A stretch of 64,000 bases of DNA from Catellatospora bangladeshensis (GCF_016862575.1 NZ_BONF01000016.1:1-64000), one strand, 5' to 3'. Shown: positions 1-7,858, numbered from the stretch's first letter. Numbers and translations are program-made. Notes: generated from the letters alone by a model not told the origin.

Positions 1-21
1 TGTGGTCTGGGCTTAGGTTCT

Positions 22-42
22 GACACGAACTAGCGATCTTCG
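22..42. repeat. Half copy of palindrome family E
   Basis: GACACGAACTAGCGATCTTC matches the right arm of the element at 58991-59059, which reads GACACGAACTGGCGATCTTG. The left arm would lie before the window starts, so only half can be seen. It sits just beyond the 3' end of the minus-strand operon 80-2351. Confidence 0.5.
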
Positions 43-79
43 CTGCGGCGGCCCGCCCGAGACGGGGCGGGGCGGGAGG

Positions 80-610
80 TCAGCGGGCGCGGCGCAGGGG
101 GCGGGTGAGGGCGCGGCCGCGCCAGCGGACGAAGAGTTCCCCGGCGTGGAGGCGAAGTGCGGGGCCGCGTCTCGGCTTCGGCGCGGTCAGCCCGTCGTAC
201 GCCCACAGCAGCTCGCGCAGGGCCAGCTCGCGCGCCGCGGCGGGATCACGCGGCGGGAGAGCGCGGGAGTAGTCCCAGCCGTCGCGCAGCGAGCCCTGCG
301 GCGCGCGCCCGGACGCCCACGCGCCGAACGCGGCGGGCCAGCCGCCCTGGTGGGACGCGGCGGAGGCGGCCAGCCGGGGCCAGTGCCGCGCCACCTCCTC
401 GGCGCGCTTGCGCAGCAGCGCGTCCCGGGTCGCCGCCACCGCACCGGGGTCGAAGCCCTGCGGGGTCACCGCTCCCGCGACGAGCGAGCGGACCAGCTCC
501 TCCTGGCGCCGGGCGAGGCCGCCCGGCTGATCGGCGGGATCCGGCTGGCGGGCTTCGCCGCCGCTGCTGGTGTGACCGGCCGGGCCCGGTCGGCGGGCGG
601 GGCCGGTCAC
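80..610 (-). CDS. SCO6045-like C-terminal domain protein, MNIO partner
   Basis: A 176-residue protein. I place the GTG start at 610 because it overlaps the stop of the upstream DUF692 gene by four bases (GTGA), the usual sign of translational coupling. The conserved part begins near residue 35 and runs through motifs such as RQEELVRSLVAG, ARHWPRLAAS and GDY-like WDYSRAL. In Streptomyces the same domain is fused to the C terminus of the DUF692 protein SCO6045; here the two parts are separate genes. MNIO enzymes generally need a second protein to hold the precursor peptide, so this protein is a good candidate for that role, which is an inference from position. The first 30 residues are low-complexity and less certain. 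Confidence 0.7.
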   Translation of the reverse strand: MTGPARRPGPAGHTSSGGEARQPDPADQPGGLARRQEELVRSLVAGAVTPQGFDPGAVAATRDALLRKRAEEVARHWPRLAASAASHQGGWPAAFGAWASGRAPQGSLRDGWDYSRALPPRDPAAARELALRELLWAYDGLTAPKPRRGPALRLHAGELFVRWRGRALTRPLRRAR

Positions 611-1431
611 GTGATCGCCGGGTATCCGGTCGCGCCGGCCAGGGCGTCCAGCTCGGCGCGCAGCGCGGCCGCGGGCGGGTACGCCCCGTCGCGCTCCAGC
701 AGCACCGCGGGCGGCCGCTGCCGCTCGCACAGCGCCGCGAGCAGGTCCAGCACTTCCACGGGCACCGGGTCGGTGTGCGTGTCGTGGTAGCGGCCGTCGC
801 GCACCCGGCCGCCCGCGACGTGCACGTACGCGACCCGCTCCAGCGGCAGCCGGTCCAGCAGGTCGAGCGGGTCCTCGCCCCGGTTGCGCGCGTTGGCGTA
901 CACGTTGGCGATGTCGAGCAGCAGCCCGGCGCCGGTCCGCTCCAGGATCTCGGTGAGGAACTGCGCCTCGGTCAGCTCGTCGTCCGGCCAGTCGAACAGC
1001 GCCGCGATCGGCTCAAGCGCCAGCGGCACGTCCAGCTCGGCGGTGGTACGCCGCACGTTCGCGACGACCGCGTCGACGGCCTCCCGGCAGCGCGGCAGGG
1101 GCAGCAGGTGCCCGGCCTCCACGCCGCCCGCGCGCACGTACGCGATGTGCTCGCTGACCAGGGGAGCGCCGGTGGCGCGGGCGGCCTGGGCGAGGTGCTC
1201 GACGCGGTGCGGGTCGACCGGTTCGGCGCCGCCGAGGGACAGCTTCACCCCGTGCGGCACCACCGCGACGCCCGCGGCCCGCAGCGCGGCCAGGGAGTCG
1301 GGCAGCTCGCCGGAGTGCGGCAGCGACTCGGCGATCACCTCGACGAAACGCAGGCCGGGCAGCCCGGCGACGAAGCCGGCGATCTCGGGGCGCCAGCCGA
1401 TGCCGACGCCCCGCTCCGCCAAGGGGATCAT
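607..1431 (-). CDS. MNIO (DUF692) family multinuclear non-heme iron oxidase
   Basis: A 274-residue TIM-barrel protein of the DUF692/MNIO family, whose known members oxidise cysteine or aspartate residues in peptide precursors (methanobactin, bufferin and related RiPPs). Family metal-ligand motifs appear in order: HGVKLSLGG, SEHIAYV, ALEPIA, LLDIANVYANA, VHVAGG, DTHTDPV and LLERDG. The ATG at 1431 overlaps the stop of the upstream membrane protein gene (ATGA), which fixes the start. It is the middle gene of a three-gene minus-strand operon. The immediately upstream gene ends in a Cys/Gly-rich tail, the type of substrate expected for an MNIO enzyme. The reaction catalysed here is not known. Confidence 0.88.
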   Translation of the reverse strand: MIPLAERGVGIGWRPEIAGFVAGLPGLRFVEVIAESLPHSGELPDSLAALRAAGVAVVPHGVKLSLGGAEPVDPHRVEHLAQAARATGAPLVSEHIAYVRAGGVEAGHLLPLPRCREAVDAVVANVRRTTAELDVPLALEPIAALFDWPDDELTEAQFLTEILERTGAGLLLDIANVYANARNRGEDPLDLLDRLPLERVAYVHVAGGRVRDGRYHDTHTDPVPVEVLDLLAALCERQRPPAVLLERDGAYPPAAALRAELDALAGATGYPAIT

Positions 1432-2351
1432 CCCCCGCACCCGCCGCCGCAGCCGCCGCCCCCGCAGCTGCTGCCGCCGCCGCAGGACGAGCTGCCGCTG
1501 TCGCCGCCGCTGCCGCCGTCGCCGCTGGACGAGCCGCCGTCGGTCCAGCCGCCGCTCGTGCCGTTGTCCTCGCGCTCCTCCGGGATGGCGGAGTCGCCGG
1601 CGAAGGCCGGGTCGGCGGCCCACAGCACCGCCGCGCCGAACAGGCCGACCGCCAGGGCGGTCTGCGCCGGGCCGTACGTCGCGAACGCGGGCTTGCTGCG
1701 GGGCATGAGGTGGGCGTGGTGCCGGCGGGTGTCGGCCAGCGCGCGGTCGGCCGAGCGGGTGCGCACCGGCCGCCGGGAGACCAGGATCAGGCCGAACACG
1801 GCGACCACGATCGTGAGCGGCACCAGGAAGCCGACCGGGCGGTCGTTGGACAGGCCCGCGAAGATCCGGACCACGCCCAGCGCGGCGAGCGCCAGCAGCA
1901 GCAGCGGCCCCCGGCGGGCGCGGGCGACCGTCTCGGCGCTGACCGCGAGGCCGTTGCGCTCCAGGTCGGCGCTGATGGTGTTCAGGGCCGACGCGACGCT
2001 GTGGTCGGTGCGCAGGTCGGCGGAGCGTACGCCGTTGCCCGCCGCGTGCAGCACGGCCGCGTCGAGCGGGCTTGCGCCGGGCGGCAGCCCGCCGGTGCGG
2101 CGCAGCCTGCCCGAGCTCTCGCTCTCCAGCACGCCGTGCTGGCGCAGGAACGCCAGCGAGGCGTACACGGCGCGCGCGGGGCCGCCGGCGAGGTAGGCCG
2201 TGTGCTGCGGGGTCAGCTGGTCGATGCGCACCCGCTCCGGTCCCGCGAACGCCCGGGAGCGCAGGATCAGCGTGGCGACCAGCACGACGGCCGCGGTGGC
2301 GGCGTACAGCGCCAGGAACGTGGGGCCGGGGATGCCCCAGGTGTCCGCCAT
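1428..2351 (-). CDS. TIGR04222-type membrane protein with Cys/Gly-rich C-terminal tail
   Basis: A 307-residue membrane protein. Hydrophobic segments lie near residues 9-30, 148-166, 173-191 and 231-246. The last 45 residues are almost only Gly, Ser and Cys, with cysteines at 290, 296, 301 and 305. TIGR04222 proteins are known to sit beside DUF692 enzymes and often carry such tails. I chose the ATG at 2351 because AAGGAG lies at the right distance upstream; a longer frame extends further but has no such site. The tail may be the substrate of the downstream MNIO enzyme (inference). It is the first gene of the operon. Confidence 0.8.
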   Translation of the reverse strand: MADTWGIPGPTFLALYAATAAVVLVATLILRSRAFAGPERVRIDQLTPQHTAYLAGGPARAVYASLAFLRQHGVLESESSGRLRRTGGLPPGASPLDAAVLHAAGNGVRSADLRTDHSVASALNTISADLERNGLAVSAETVARARRGPLLLLALAALGVVRIFAGLSNDRPVGFLVPLTIVVAVFGLILVSRRPVRTRSADRALADTRRHHAHLMPRSKPAFATYGPAQTALAVGLFGAAVLWAADPAFAGDSAIPEEREDNGTSGGWTDGGSSSGDGGSGGDSGSSSCGGGSSCGGGGCGGGCGG

Positions 2352-2398
2352 GGGAGCTCCTTCGTCGAGGGTGCCCCCATGATGGACCATCGCCGCCA

Positions 2399-3166
2399 CT
2401 AACGGCGGATCAGGACGCTCAGGCAGGTGACGCAGCCTTCGAGTTTCTCGAACTCGCCGATGTCCACCACGACCGGCGTGAAGCCCAGATCGGCCAGCAG
2501 CTCGGCGGTGCGCGGCGCGGACGCGGCCAGCAGCACCCGGTCGCCGCCGAGCGGCACCACGTGGCAGCCGCCCTCCTCCTCGACCGGCCGCACCGCGGGG
2601 AACAGCTCCACCGGCACCAGGTGCGGCAGGGCCAGGAAGGTGCCGTCGGGCAGCGCGGTGACCGCCGACTTCAGGTGCAGCACCTCGCCCAGCGGCACCG
2701 CGATCACGTTGCGGCCCAGCGGGGCGAGCAGCTCGCGCAGCTGGCGGATGCCCTCGCCGTTGGTGCGCCCGCCGCGTCCCACGTAGACGGTCGAGCCGAC
2801 CTGCAGCACGTCGCCGCCGTCGAGGGTGCCCGGGCCGGTGATGTGCGCGACGCGCAGGCCCAGCTCGCGTACCGCGGTCTCGGCGCCGGCGATCTCGGGG
2901 CGGCGCTCGGGCGCGCCGGGGTGGGTCAGCACGGCCAGGTCCTCGCAGACCACCACGGCGTCCTCGACGAAGACGGCGTCGGGGCAGTCGTCGGCCGACG
3001 GCGCGGGATAGACCTCCCACCCGGCCGAGGCCAGCGCGTCGGCGTACGCCATGTGCTGGGCGCGGGCCAGGGACAGGTCGACCTCGCTGCGGCCGATGTG
3101 GGTGACGATGCCCTCGGGCAGGCGCGGGCCGGGTTCGCGGACCAGCGCGACGGTGCGGTTGCTCAT
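2399..3166 (-). CDS. Dimethylarginine dimethylaminohydrolase (dimethylargininase)
   Basis: A 255-residue member of the amidinotransferase/guanidine-modifying superfamily, at the usual DDAH length. DDAH converts N-omega-methylated arginines to citrulline and methylamine. Visible family motifs are FVED (66-69), LDGGD (115-119), GRTN near 133-136, the catalytic histidine region LHLKS around 164, and the C-terminal nucleophile in GCVTCLSV (Cys248). The acidic residue of the catalytic triad region is Asp116 where many relatives have Glu. The ATG overlaps the stop codon of the small upstream membrane gene. Cytoplasmic; methylarginine supply in actinomycetes is unclear, so arginine deimination of another guanidine compound is possible. 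Confidence 0.85.
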   Translation of the reverse strand: MSNRTVALVREPGPRLPEGIVTHIGRSEVDLSLARAQHMAYADALASAGWEVYPAPSADDCPDAVFVEDAVVVCEDLAVLTHPGAPERRPEIAGAETAVRELGLRVAHITGPGTLDGGDVLQVGSTVYVGRGGRTNGEGIRQLRELLAPLGRNVIAVPLGEVLHLKSAVTALPDGTFLALPHLVPVELFPAVRPVEEEGGCHVVPLGGDRVLLAASAPRTAELLADLGFTPVVVDIGEFEKLEGCVTCLSVLIRR

Positions 3167-3267
3167 CTCTTACGCATTACCAGCACGACGACCAGCGCGA
3201 CCACCGCCACGACGGCCAGGCAGCAGACGCTGCCGAAGAGAAGATGCCACGGTTTGAGCGCGCCCAT
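3163..3267 (-). CDS. Small single-span membrane protein
   Basis: A 34-residue protein starting MGALKPWHLL, with one long hydrophobic helix (about residues 9-31) and a basic end MRKR. Its stop overlaps the ATG of the dimethylargininase gene (ATGA), so the two are probably translated together. The basic C terminus suggests an N-out, C-in orientation. The frame is open further upstream, but that part looks like the leader of the opposite strand. No function can be assigned. Confidence 0.6.
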   Translation of the reverse strand: MGALKPWHLLFGSVCCLAVVAVVALVVVLVMRKR

Positions 3268-3309
3268 GGTGCGGCACTGTAGCGCCCCGAAGCTCGCGGA
3301 GAAAATATC

Positions 3310-3339
3310 TTGTCGATCCCGTGATCGCGTGGATAGTGT
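3310..3339 (+). promoter_or_regulatory. Candidate sigma-70-type promoter of the micro-ORF transcript
   Basis: TTGTCG at 3310-3315 and TAGTGT at 3334-3339 are separated by 18 bases, a fair match to a housekeeping promoter. The predicted start near 3346 lies only a few bases before the extended Shine-Dalgarno sequence at 3354. It would drive the short unit ending at the hairpin 3508-3568. Confidence 0.45.
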
Positions 3340-3371
3340 CGGCGGTACACGGGAAAGGAGGTGGTCCAGCT

Positions 3372-3410
3372 TTGAGTAGCTACAGGACACGTGAGGTGGC
3401 TGCCCGCTAA
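3372..3410 (+). CDS. 12-codon micro-ORF behind a near-complete anti-16S sequence
   Basis: TTG start followed by SSYRTREVAAR and TAA. The upstream stretch AAAGGAGGTGGTCCAGC (3354-3370) matches the complement of the 16S rRNA 3' end over 17 bases, with one position that would be a G-U pair; this is far longer than any other ribosome binding site in the window. The TTG follows one base later, so spacing from the GGAGG core is about 11 bases. It sits in its own small transcription unit between a divergent small gene and convergent acnR. It may be a translated micropeptide, a leader, or a decoy for 30S subunits. No known family is recognised. Confidence 0.5.
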   Translation: MSSYRTREVAAR

Positions 3411-3507
3411 GCGGCTGTCATCGACTGCACTTCTGTCGATACCTAAGGTTCGACTGGAGCGTCGAGGCCGTGTGTCAGCGGCTTGGCGAATCCACGGGAG
3501 CCACCCG

Positions 3508-3568
3508 AACCCCAGGGGTTGTCCGGTTTGTCCAGCCGGCCCGCACACCCGTGCGGAACCCTGGGGTT
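3508..3568 (+). terminator. Branched hairpin ending the micro-ORF transcript
   Basis: AACCCCAGGG (3508-3517) pairs perfectly with CCCTGGGGTT (3559-3568). Inside lies a second perfect stem, CCGCAC/GTGCGG (3541-3546/3551-3556), and a CCGG/CCGG pair. A short T-rich stretch follows. It lies between the micro-ORF and the end of convergent acnR, so it may serve as a terminator for the plus-strand unit. Confidence 0.5.
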
Positions 3569-3596
3569 TGTTCCTTTCTGGGACCGGATGACCGGT

Positions 3597-4169
3597 TCAG
3601 CGGCGGCGGACCGTCTCCTCGATCAGGTCCAGCACCGGCCCGAAGTCGTCGGCCGAGCCGCCCATCGCCAGGCGTTTGACCAGCCCGTCGTACGCCAGCT
3701 CCAGGAAGTGCGTGAGCACGTCGAGCGGCACGTCCTCGCGCAGCACGCCCGCCGACGCCTGGCGCTTGAGCCGCTCCCGGGTGGCGGTGTCGATCGCCTC
3801 CGAGTGCTGCGCCCAGCGCTGTGCGAACGCCGGGTCGGTGCGCAGCCGCCGGGCCACCTCCAGCTGCGTGCCGAGCCAGCCCGCCGCGTCCGGGTCGGCG
3901 GCGTGCGCGAGCAGGTCCCGCATCACCTGCACCAGGCCGTTGGCCGCGACGGTGGCGGCCATCTCGACCGCGTCGTCCTCGGCCACGGCCAGGAACAGCG
4001 AGTCCTTGTCCCGGAAGTGGTGGAAGATGGCGCCCCGGGACAGGCCGGTGGCCTGCTCCAGCCGGCGCACGGTGGCGCCCTCGTAGCCGTAGCGGGCGAA
4101 GCAGGCTCGGGCCGCGGCGAGGATCTCGTGGCGGCGCGCGTCGAGCTGGTCCTGACTCACCCTGGGCAC
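3597..4169 (-). CDS. acnR: AcnR-type TetR-family repressor of aconitase
   Basis: A 190-residue TetR-family regulator. The N-terminal helix-turn-helix covers about residues 12-55 (RRHEILAAARACFARYGYEGATVRRLEQATGLSR..IFHHF in outline), and the ligand domain has the stretch MAATVAANGLVQVMRDLL. Both closely resemble Corynebacterium AcnR, which represses aconitase, and the length agrees with its 188 residues. I chose the GTG at 4169, which gives the VPRVSQDQLDARR start seen in relatives. acnA lies about 5.7 kb away, not adjacent. A perfect palindrome CCGTACGTACGG is 37 bases upstream, and a near copy lies upstream of acnA. Autoregulation is therefore likely. Confidence 0.85.
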   Translation of the reverse strand: MPRVSQDQLDARRHEILAAARACFARYGYEGATVRRLEQATGLSRGAIFHHFRDKDSLFLAVAEDDAVEMAATVAANGLVQVMRDLLAHAADPDAAGWLGTQLEVARRLRTDPAFAQRWAQHSEAIDTATRERLKRQASAGVLREDVPLDVLTHFLELAYDGLVKRLAMGGSADDFGPVLDLIEETVRRR

Positions 4170-4205
4170 ATGCCGATCTTCGCAGGTCGGCCGGTCACAT
4201 GCAAT

Positions 4206-4217
4206 CCGTACGTACGG
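4206..4217. promoter_or_regulatory. Candidate AcnR operator in the acnR promoter
   Basis: CCGTACGTACGG is a perfect 12-bp palindrome 37 bases before the acnR start, followed by CTTG. The sequence upstream of acnA has CCGTACGTCCGTCTTG at 12735-12750. The two sites share GTACG cores, in keeping with the GTAC-containing AcnR sites described in Corynebacterium. Confidence 0.5.
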
Positions 4218-4378
4218 CTTGACCATGCGTGACAGATCTGCGACGCATCGCGCGTGTCCCCGCCGCATGGAAGAATCCTCCGCGTCCACCGGCGCGTTGA
4301 ACGCCGGGGGCAGTAGGCGACACCGGGCGGATCGGTTGCGGGCCAACGGGTCCGCGGCGGGCCGGGGAGGAACGAGCT

Positions 4379-5797
4379 GTGGATCTGGGGCAGTTGACCA
4401 CGACCTGGGTGCCCACCTGGGTGATGGTGCTGGTGGTGTCGGTGCTGACCGCGTCACTGCTGATCGGCGTGCCGCTGGCCCGGTCGGCGGGCATGCGGCG
4501 GGGGCGGCGGCTGGCCCACCCGGAGGCGTACGGCACGCGCAAGGAGCGGGCCAAGGACACCAGCCTGTTCCTGGCCGCGCTCATCCCGACCCTGCTGGTC
4601 TGGCTCGCCGTGATGGGCGTGTCCTTCATCGGTCTCACCGGCTTCGCCGCCGACGTGATGGGCTGGGACCACTGGACCAACGTGCTGGTGCCGCTGAGCC
4701 TGGACGGCATCAGCATCTCCTTCGGCGCCTGGGCGTTCGTGGCGGTCAAGCGCGGCCGCCACCCCGGCCGGGCGTACAAGATCGTGCTCGCCGCCGCGAC
4801 CGTGTCGGCCACCCTGAACTTCGTGCACGGCCGGGACAAGTGGTCCATCTGGGCCGGCCTCTACCTGGCCTTCCTCTCCTTCGCCGGCATGGCGATGTTC
4901 CATGAGCTGCTCGACCAGTTCATGGCCGGCTACGACGACGAGGTGGCGCTGAAGACCCGCTACCCGCGTTTCGGCCAGCGCTGGCTGTACGCGCCGCTGT
5001 CCACCTTCGCGGCCCGCCGCGCCTGGATCGTGTACCCGCCCGCCGAGGGCACCCGCCCGACCGTTCGCAACGCGCTCGCCCACCGCGAGGACGTACGCGA
5101 GGCCAAGCGCCAGCGCCGCCTGCACGGCGCGCTGCTGGTGCGCGAGGAGCAGCAGGCGAAGCTCGTCGAGGTGCACGCGAAGGCGGAGGTGCGCCGGGCC
5201 CGCACGGCGAGCTGGCGCGGGGGACAGGTGCCGGGCGCCACGCCGCTCGCGCCGCACCAGCCGATGCCGCACCAGGCCGGTGCGCACCAGAACGGCTCCG
5301 CCGCGAACGGGTCGCACCAGAACGGATCGCACTATCCGGGGCAGCACCTCGTCACACCGTCGCAGGAGCTGCCGCAGACCGTGCCGTACCAGCCGACCCC
5401 GGCCGAGCCGCCGCAGCCGCGCCAGCCGGAGCCGGCCGCCCTGATGCCGCAGGTGCCCGAGCGCGACGAGCGGGGCACGGTCCTGGACCCCGCCCTGCGG
5501 GCCACGCTCGAGTCCGTGTGGAGCGCACCTGGCGGCGGCGGCCGGGAGCCGATGGGCCACCGTCCGCTGTCCGACACCAGCGAGATCACCTCGCGCGGGA
5601 TGCTCAACCACATCGTGGAGCCGGTCCAGCGGATGATCGCGGACGTTCTCTCCCGCGGCGAGGAGATCACGCCGAGCGGCGTGCGCGAGTGGGCGGCCAG
5701 GGAGTACGGCCGGACCCCGTCCGAGAACTGGGCCAAGAACCAGATCAAGGCCGCTCGCCAGCGCGACACCATCGGCGTCGACGCGGATCTGGGGTAA
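4379..5797 (+). CDS. DUF2637 membrane protein
   Basis: A 472-residue protein whose N-terminal third carries four hydrophobic segments (near residues 13-33, 62-86, 99-122 and 157-177) and matches the actinobacterial DUF2637 family, related to Spd/transfer-associated membrane proteins of actinomycete plasmids. The middle is basic and then Pro/Gln/His-rich (about 280-370), probably disordered. The last 80 residues contain a small helical domain (SEITSRGMLNHIV, GVREWAAREYGRTPS) that resembles a winged-helix DNA-binding fold. The GTG start has GGGGAGGAA upstream. It is a single gene, transcribed away from acnR. Its biological role is unknown. Confidence 0.7.
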   Translation: MDLGQLTTTWVPTWVMVLVVSVLTASLLIGVPLARSAGMRRGRRLAHPEAYGTRKERAKDTSLFLAALIPTLLVWLAVMGVSFIGLTGFAADVMGWDHWTNVLVPLSLDGISISFGAWAFVAVKRGRHPGRAYKIVLAAATVSATLNFVHGRDKWSIWAGLYLAFLSFAGMAMFHELLDQFMAGYDDEVALKTRYPRFGQRWLYAPLSTFAARRAWIVYPPAEGTRPTVRNALAHREDVREAKRQRRLHGALLVREEQQAKLVEVHAKAEVRRARTASWRGGQVPGATPLAPHQPMPHQAGAHQNGSAANGSHQNGSHYPGQHLVTPSQELPQTVPYQPTPAEPPQPRQPEPAALMPQVPERDERGTVLDPALRATLESVWSAPGGGGREPMGHRPLSDTSEITSRGMLNHIVEPVQRMIADVLSRGEEITPSGVREWAAREYGRTPSENWAKNQIKAARQRDTIGVDADLG

Positions 5798-5880
5798 ACG
5801 CGAGATCGTTTTCGTTTCGGCTCGGTTTCCGGCACACGGGGGGCTTCACCAGCGTGTCCTGAGTCACGTATCGTGCCCGC

Positions 5881-6549
5881 GTGCCTTTGTTGCTGTTGGA
5901 CCTCGACAACACACTGGTCGACCGCGCAGGCGCCTTCCGGATGTGGGGTGCTCGGTTCCTGTCCGAGATCAGCGCCCCGACGTACGACATCGACTGGCTG
6001 GTGGACGCCGACGCGGACGGTCTCACGTCGCGCTGGGACCTGGCCGACGCGATCCGCGACCGCTACCGTCTGCGCAACTCCGTGATCGACCTGGTCGAGG
6101 AGCTGCACGAGGGGCAGATCGAGTGCACGCGGCTGGACCCGATGGTCGGCGCGGCGCTGCGCATCGCCGCCGACGCCGGCTGGGTGCCGGTGATCGTCAC
6201 GAACGGCGAGACCCGCCAGCAGGAGGCGAAGATCCGGCGTACCGGCCTGGACCGCTTCGTCGCCGACTGGGTGGTCTCGCAGGAGGTGGACTGCCGCAAG
6301 CCCAACCCGCGCATCTTCGAGATCGCCGCGGAGCGGGCCCGGATGCGGCTGCGCGGCGCCTGGATGATCGGTGACAGCCCCGAGGCGGACATCGGCGGCG
6401 CGACCACCATCGGCATCCCCAGCGTGTGGATACACCGCGGCCGCCAGTGGAGCGAGCGCCGGTTCGGCCCGACCCGCATCGCCGAGGGCGCCATTCAGGC
6501 CGTCGCCGCAGTGCTGGCCGCCGACCCGCCTCACCGCATGATGCGCTGA
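5881..6549 (+). CDS. HAD-superfamily hydrolase
   Basis: A 222-residue haloacid-dehalogenase-type phosphatase. All four motifs are visible: I, LDLDNTLVD, near residues 5-13; II, VIVTNG, near 104; III, the lysine in RKPNPRIF, near 140; IV, IGDSPEAD, near 162. The helical cap lies between motifs I and II, as in subfamily IA. GTG start at 5881. The natural substrate cannot be read from sequence; a small phosphorylated metabolite is expected. It stands between the DUF2637 gene and the RIO kinase gene, all on the plus strand. Confidence 0.85.
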   Translation: MPLLLLDLDNTLVDRAGAFRMWGARFLSEISAPTYDIDWLVDADADGLTSRWDLADAIRDRYRLRNSVIDLVEELHEGQIECTRLDPMVGAALRIAADAGWVPVIVTNGETRQQEAKIRRTGLDRFVADWVVSQEVDCRKPNPRIFEIAAERARMRLRGAWMIGDSPEADIGGATTIGIPSVWIHRGRQWSERRFGPTRIAEGAIQAVAAVLAADPPHRMMR

Positions 6550-6626
6550 ATAAATCGGTTGACAGATGCCCGCCGCGTTCGCCAGACTCGGCGGCGTTGT
6601 TTCGTGCCCCCGGGATCGCCGTGGGC

Positions 6627-6712
6627 GGAGAGAGAAGGGAGATGAGCCGAATGGTTGCCGCTGTCGCTGTGCGCTGCCCGCAGATCGCCTCTTTCTTCTT
6701 CTTCCTCTCTCC
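6627..6712 (+). promoter_or_regulatory. Possible leader hairpin before the RIO kinase gene
   Basis: GGAGAGAG (6627-6634) can pair with CTCTCTCC (6705-6712), and the pairing continues with AAGG/CTTC-like contacts past one mismatch. The right arm ends a few bases before the ribosome binding site AAGGAG (6717-6722). A pyrimidine tract, TCTTTCTTCTTCTTCC, forms part of the arm. A short out-of-frame ORF (MSRMVAAVAV..., from 6642) lies in the loop. A regulatory role is a guess. Confidence 0.3.
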
Positions 6713-6730
6713 GACCAAGGAGCACCTCCA

Positions 6731-7657
6731 GTGCGAGAGCACGACTTTCCGCGCGCCGGTCGCGGTAACCGCCGGAACCGTTTCGACGACGACGAACTGA
6801 CCTTCGAGAAGTCGTACGCCGAAGAGATCGAATGGGACGAGACTCCCGACAAGCCTGAGTTCGGCGACCGCTGGTCCACCTGGGATCTGTCGACCCCGAC
6901 CGAGCGCGGGCCCGCACCGCATCCCGACTGGCTCGTCACCGAGCTGGCCGCGGTCGACGTCGAGCGCGGCGTGCTGAAGACCGGCAAGGAGGCCGACGTC
7001 TTCCTGCTGCACCGGCACATCCCCGGCACGCAGCGGGGCTGCCTGCTGGCCGCCAAGCGCTACCGCAGCCACGACCACCGCATGTTCCACCGCGACGCGG
7101 GCTACCTCGAGGGCCGCCGGGTCCGCGAGTCCCGGGTCAACCGGGCCATGGCCAGCCGCAGCTCGTTCGGCAAGGAGGCCATCGCCGGAACGTGGGCGGC
7201 GGCCGAGTTCGGCGCGCTGGTCCGGCTGTGGGAGATCGCCGAGCAGCTGAACGTCGCGCCGTTCACGCCGTACCCGGTGCAGATCCTGGGCACCGAGGTG
7301 CTGCAGGAGTTCATCGGCGCGCCGGACGGCACCGCCGCGCCGCGGCTGGCGCAGGTGCGCGCGGACGACGCCGAGCTGGCCGACCTGTGGCAGCAACTGG
7401 TGCTGGGGCTGACCGTGCTGGCCCGCGCCGGGTACGCGCACGGGGACCTGTCGCCGTACAACATCCTGGTCCACGAGGGGCGGCTGGTCATCATCGACCT
7501 GCCGCAGATCGTGGACGTGGTGGCCAACCCGCAGGGCAAGCGTTTCCTGGCCCGGGACGTGCACAACGTCGCGTCCTGGTTCACCGCCCGCGGCCTGACC
7601 GGCCTCGACGAGCAGGCCCTCACGGCCGAACTACTCGCCGAGGCGGGCGTCCGCTGA
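6731..7657 (+). CDS. RIO1-family atypical serine/threonine protein kinase
   Basis: A 308-residue protein with the RIO kinase fold. The nucleotide-binding part includes GVLKTGKEADVF (near residue 80-91) and the invariant lysine in LLAAKRYRS. The catalytic loop is YAHGDLSPYNILV (about 236-248) and the metal-binding DFG-equivalent is IIDLPQIVD (about 254-262). RIO1 kinases in actinobacteria are poorly studied; the eukaryotic and archaeal ones act in small-subunit ribosome maturation. I chose the GTG at 6731 because AAGGAG precedes it at the correct distance; the open frame extends to 6566 with unlikely protein. The insertion before the catalytic loop is of the usual size. Confidence 0.85.
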   Translation: MREHDFPRAGRGNRRNRFDDDELTFEKSYAEEIEWDETPDKPEFGDRWSTWDLSTPTERGPAPHPDWLVTELAAVDVERGVLKTGKEADVFLLHRHIPGTQRGCLLAAKRYRSHDHRMFHRDAGYLEGRRVRESRVNRAMASRSSFGKEAIAGTWAAAEFGALVRLWEIAEQLNVAPFTPYPVQILGTEVLQEFIGAPDGTAAPRLAQVRADDAELADLWQQLVLGLTVLARAGYAHGDLSPYNILVHEGRLVIIDLPQIVDVVANPQGKRFLARDVHNVASWFTARGLTGLDEQALTAELLAEAGVR

Positions 7658-7714
7658 CCCGCCCCCACCCGGCCGCGCCCACCTCCATGGCGCGCGGCCG
7701 GGCCCGGCCCGTCC

Positions 7715-7792
7715 ATGATCGCCCGACTTGCCTGGCATCTGGGCGTATCTTGCGGCCGCATACGCCCGTCTGCCAGGCAAATCGGATGATCG
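7715..7792. repeat. Palindrome family A, copy 1
   Basis: A 78-base imperfect palindrome between the RIO kinase gene and the next gene. Its arms contain CGACTTGCCTGGCA and TGCCAGGCAAATCG, with inner TGGGCGTAT/ATACGCCC pairing. Other copies are at 8491, 37218 and 60942. Confidence 0.85.
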
Positions 7793-7858
7793 TGAGGCGG
7801 GTGGACGTGTCCGGTTCCGGGTCTTGCGGGGTGCCGGGGTGGTCGTCATGATCGCGCG

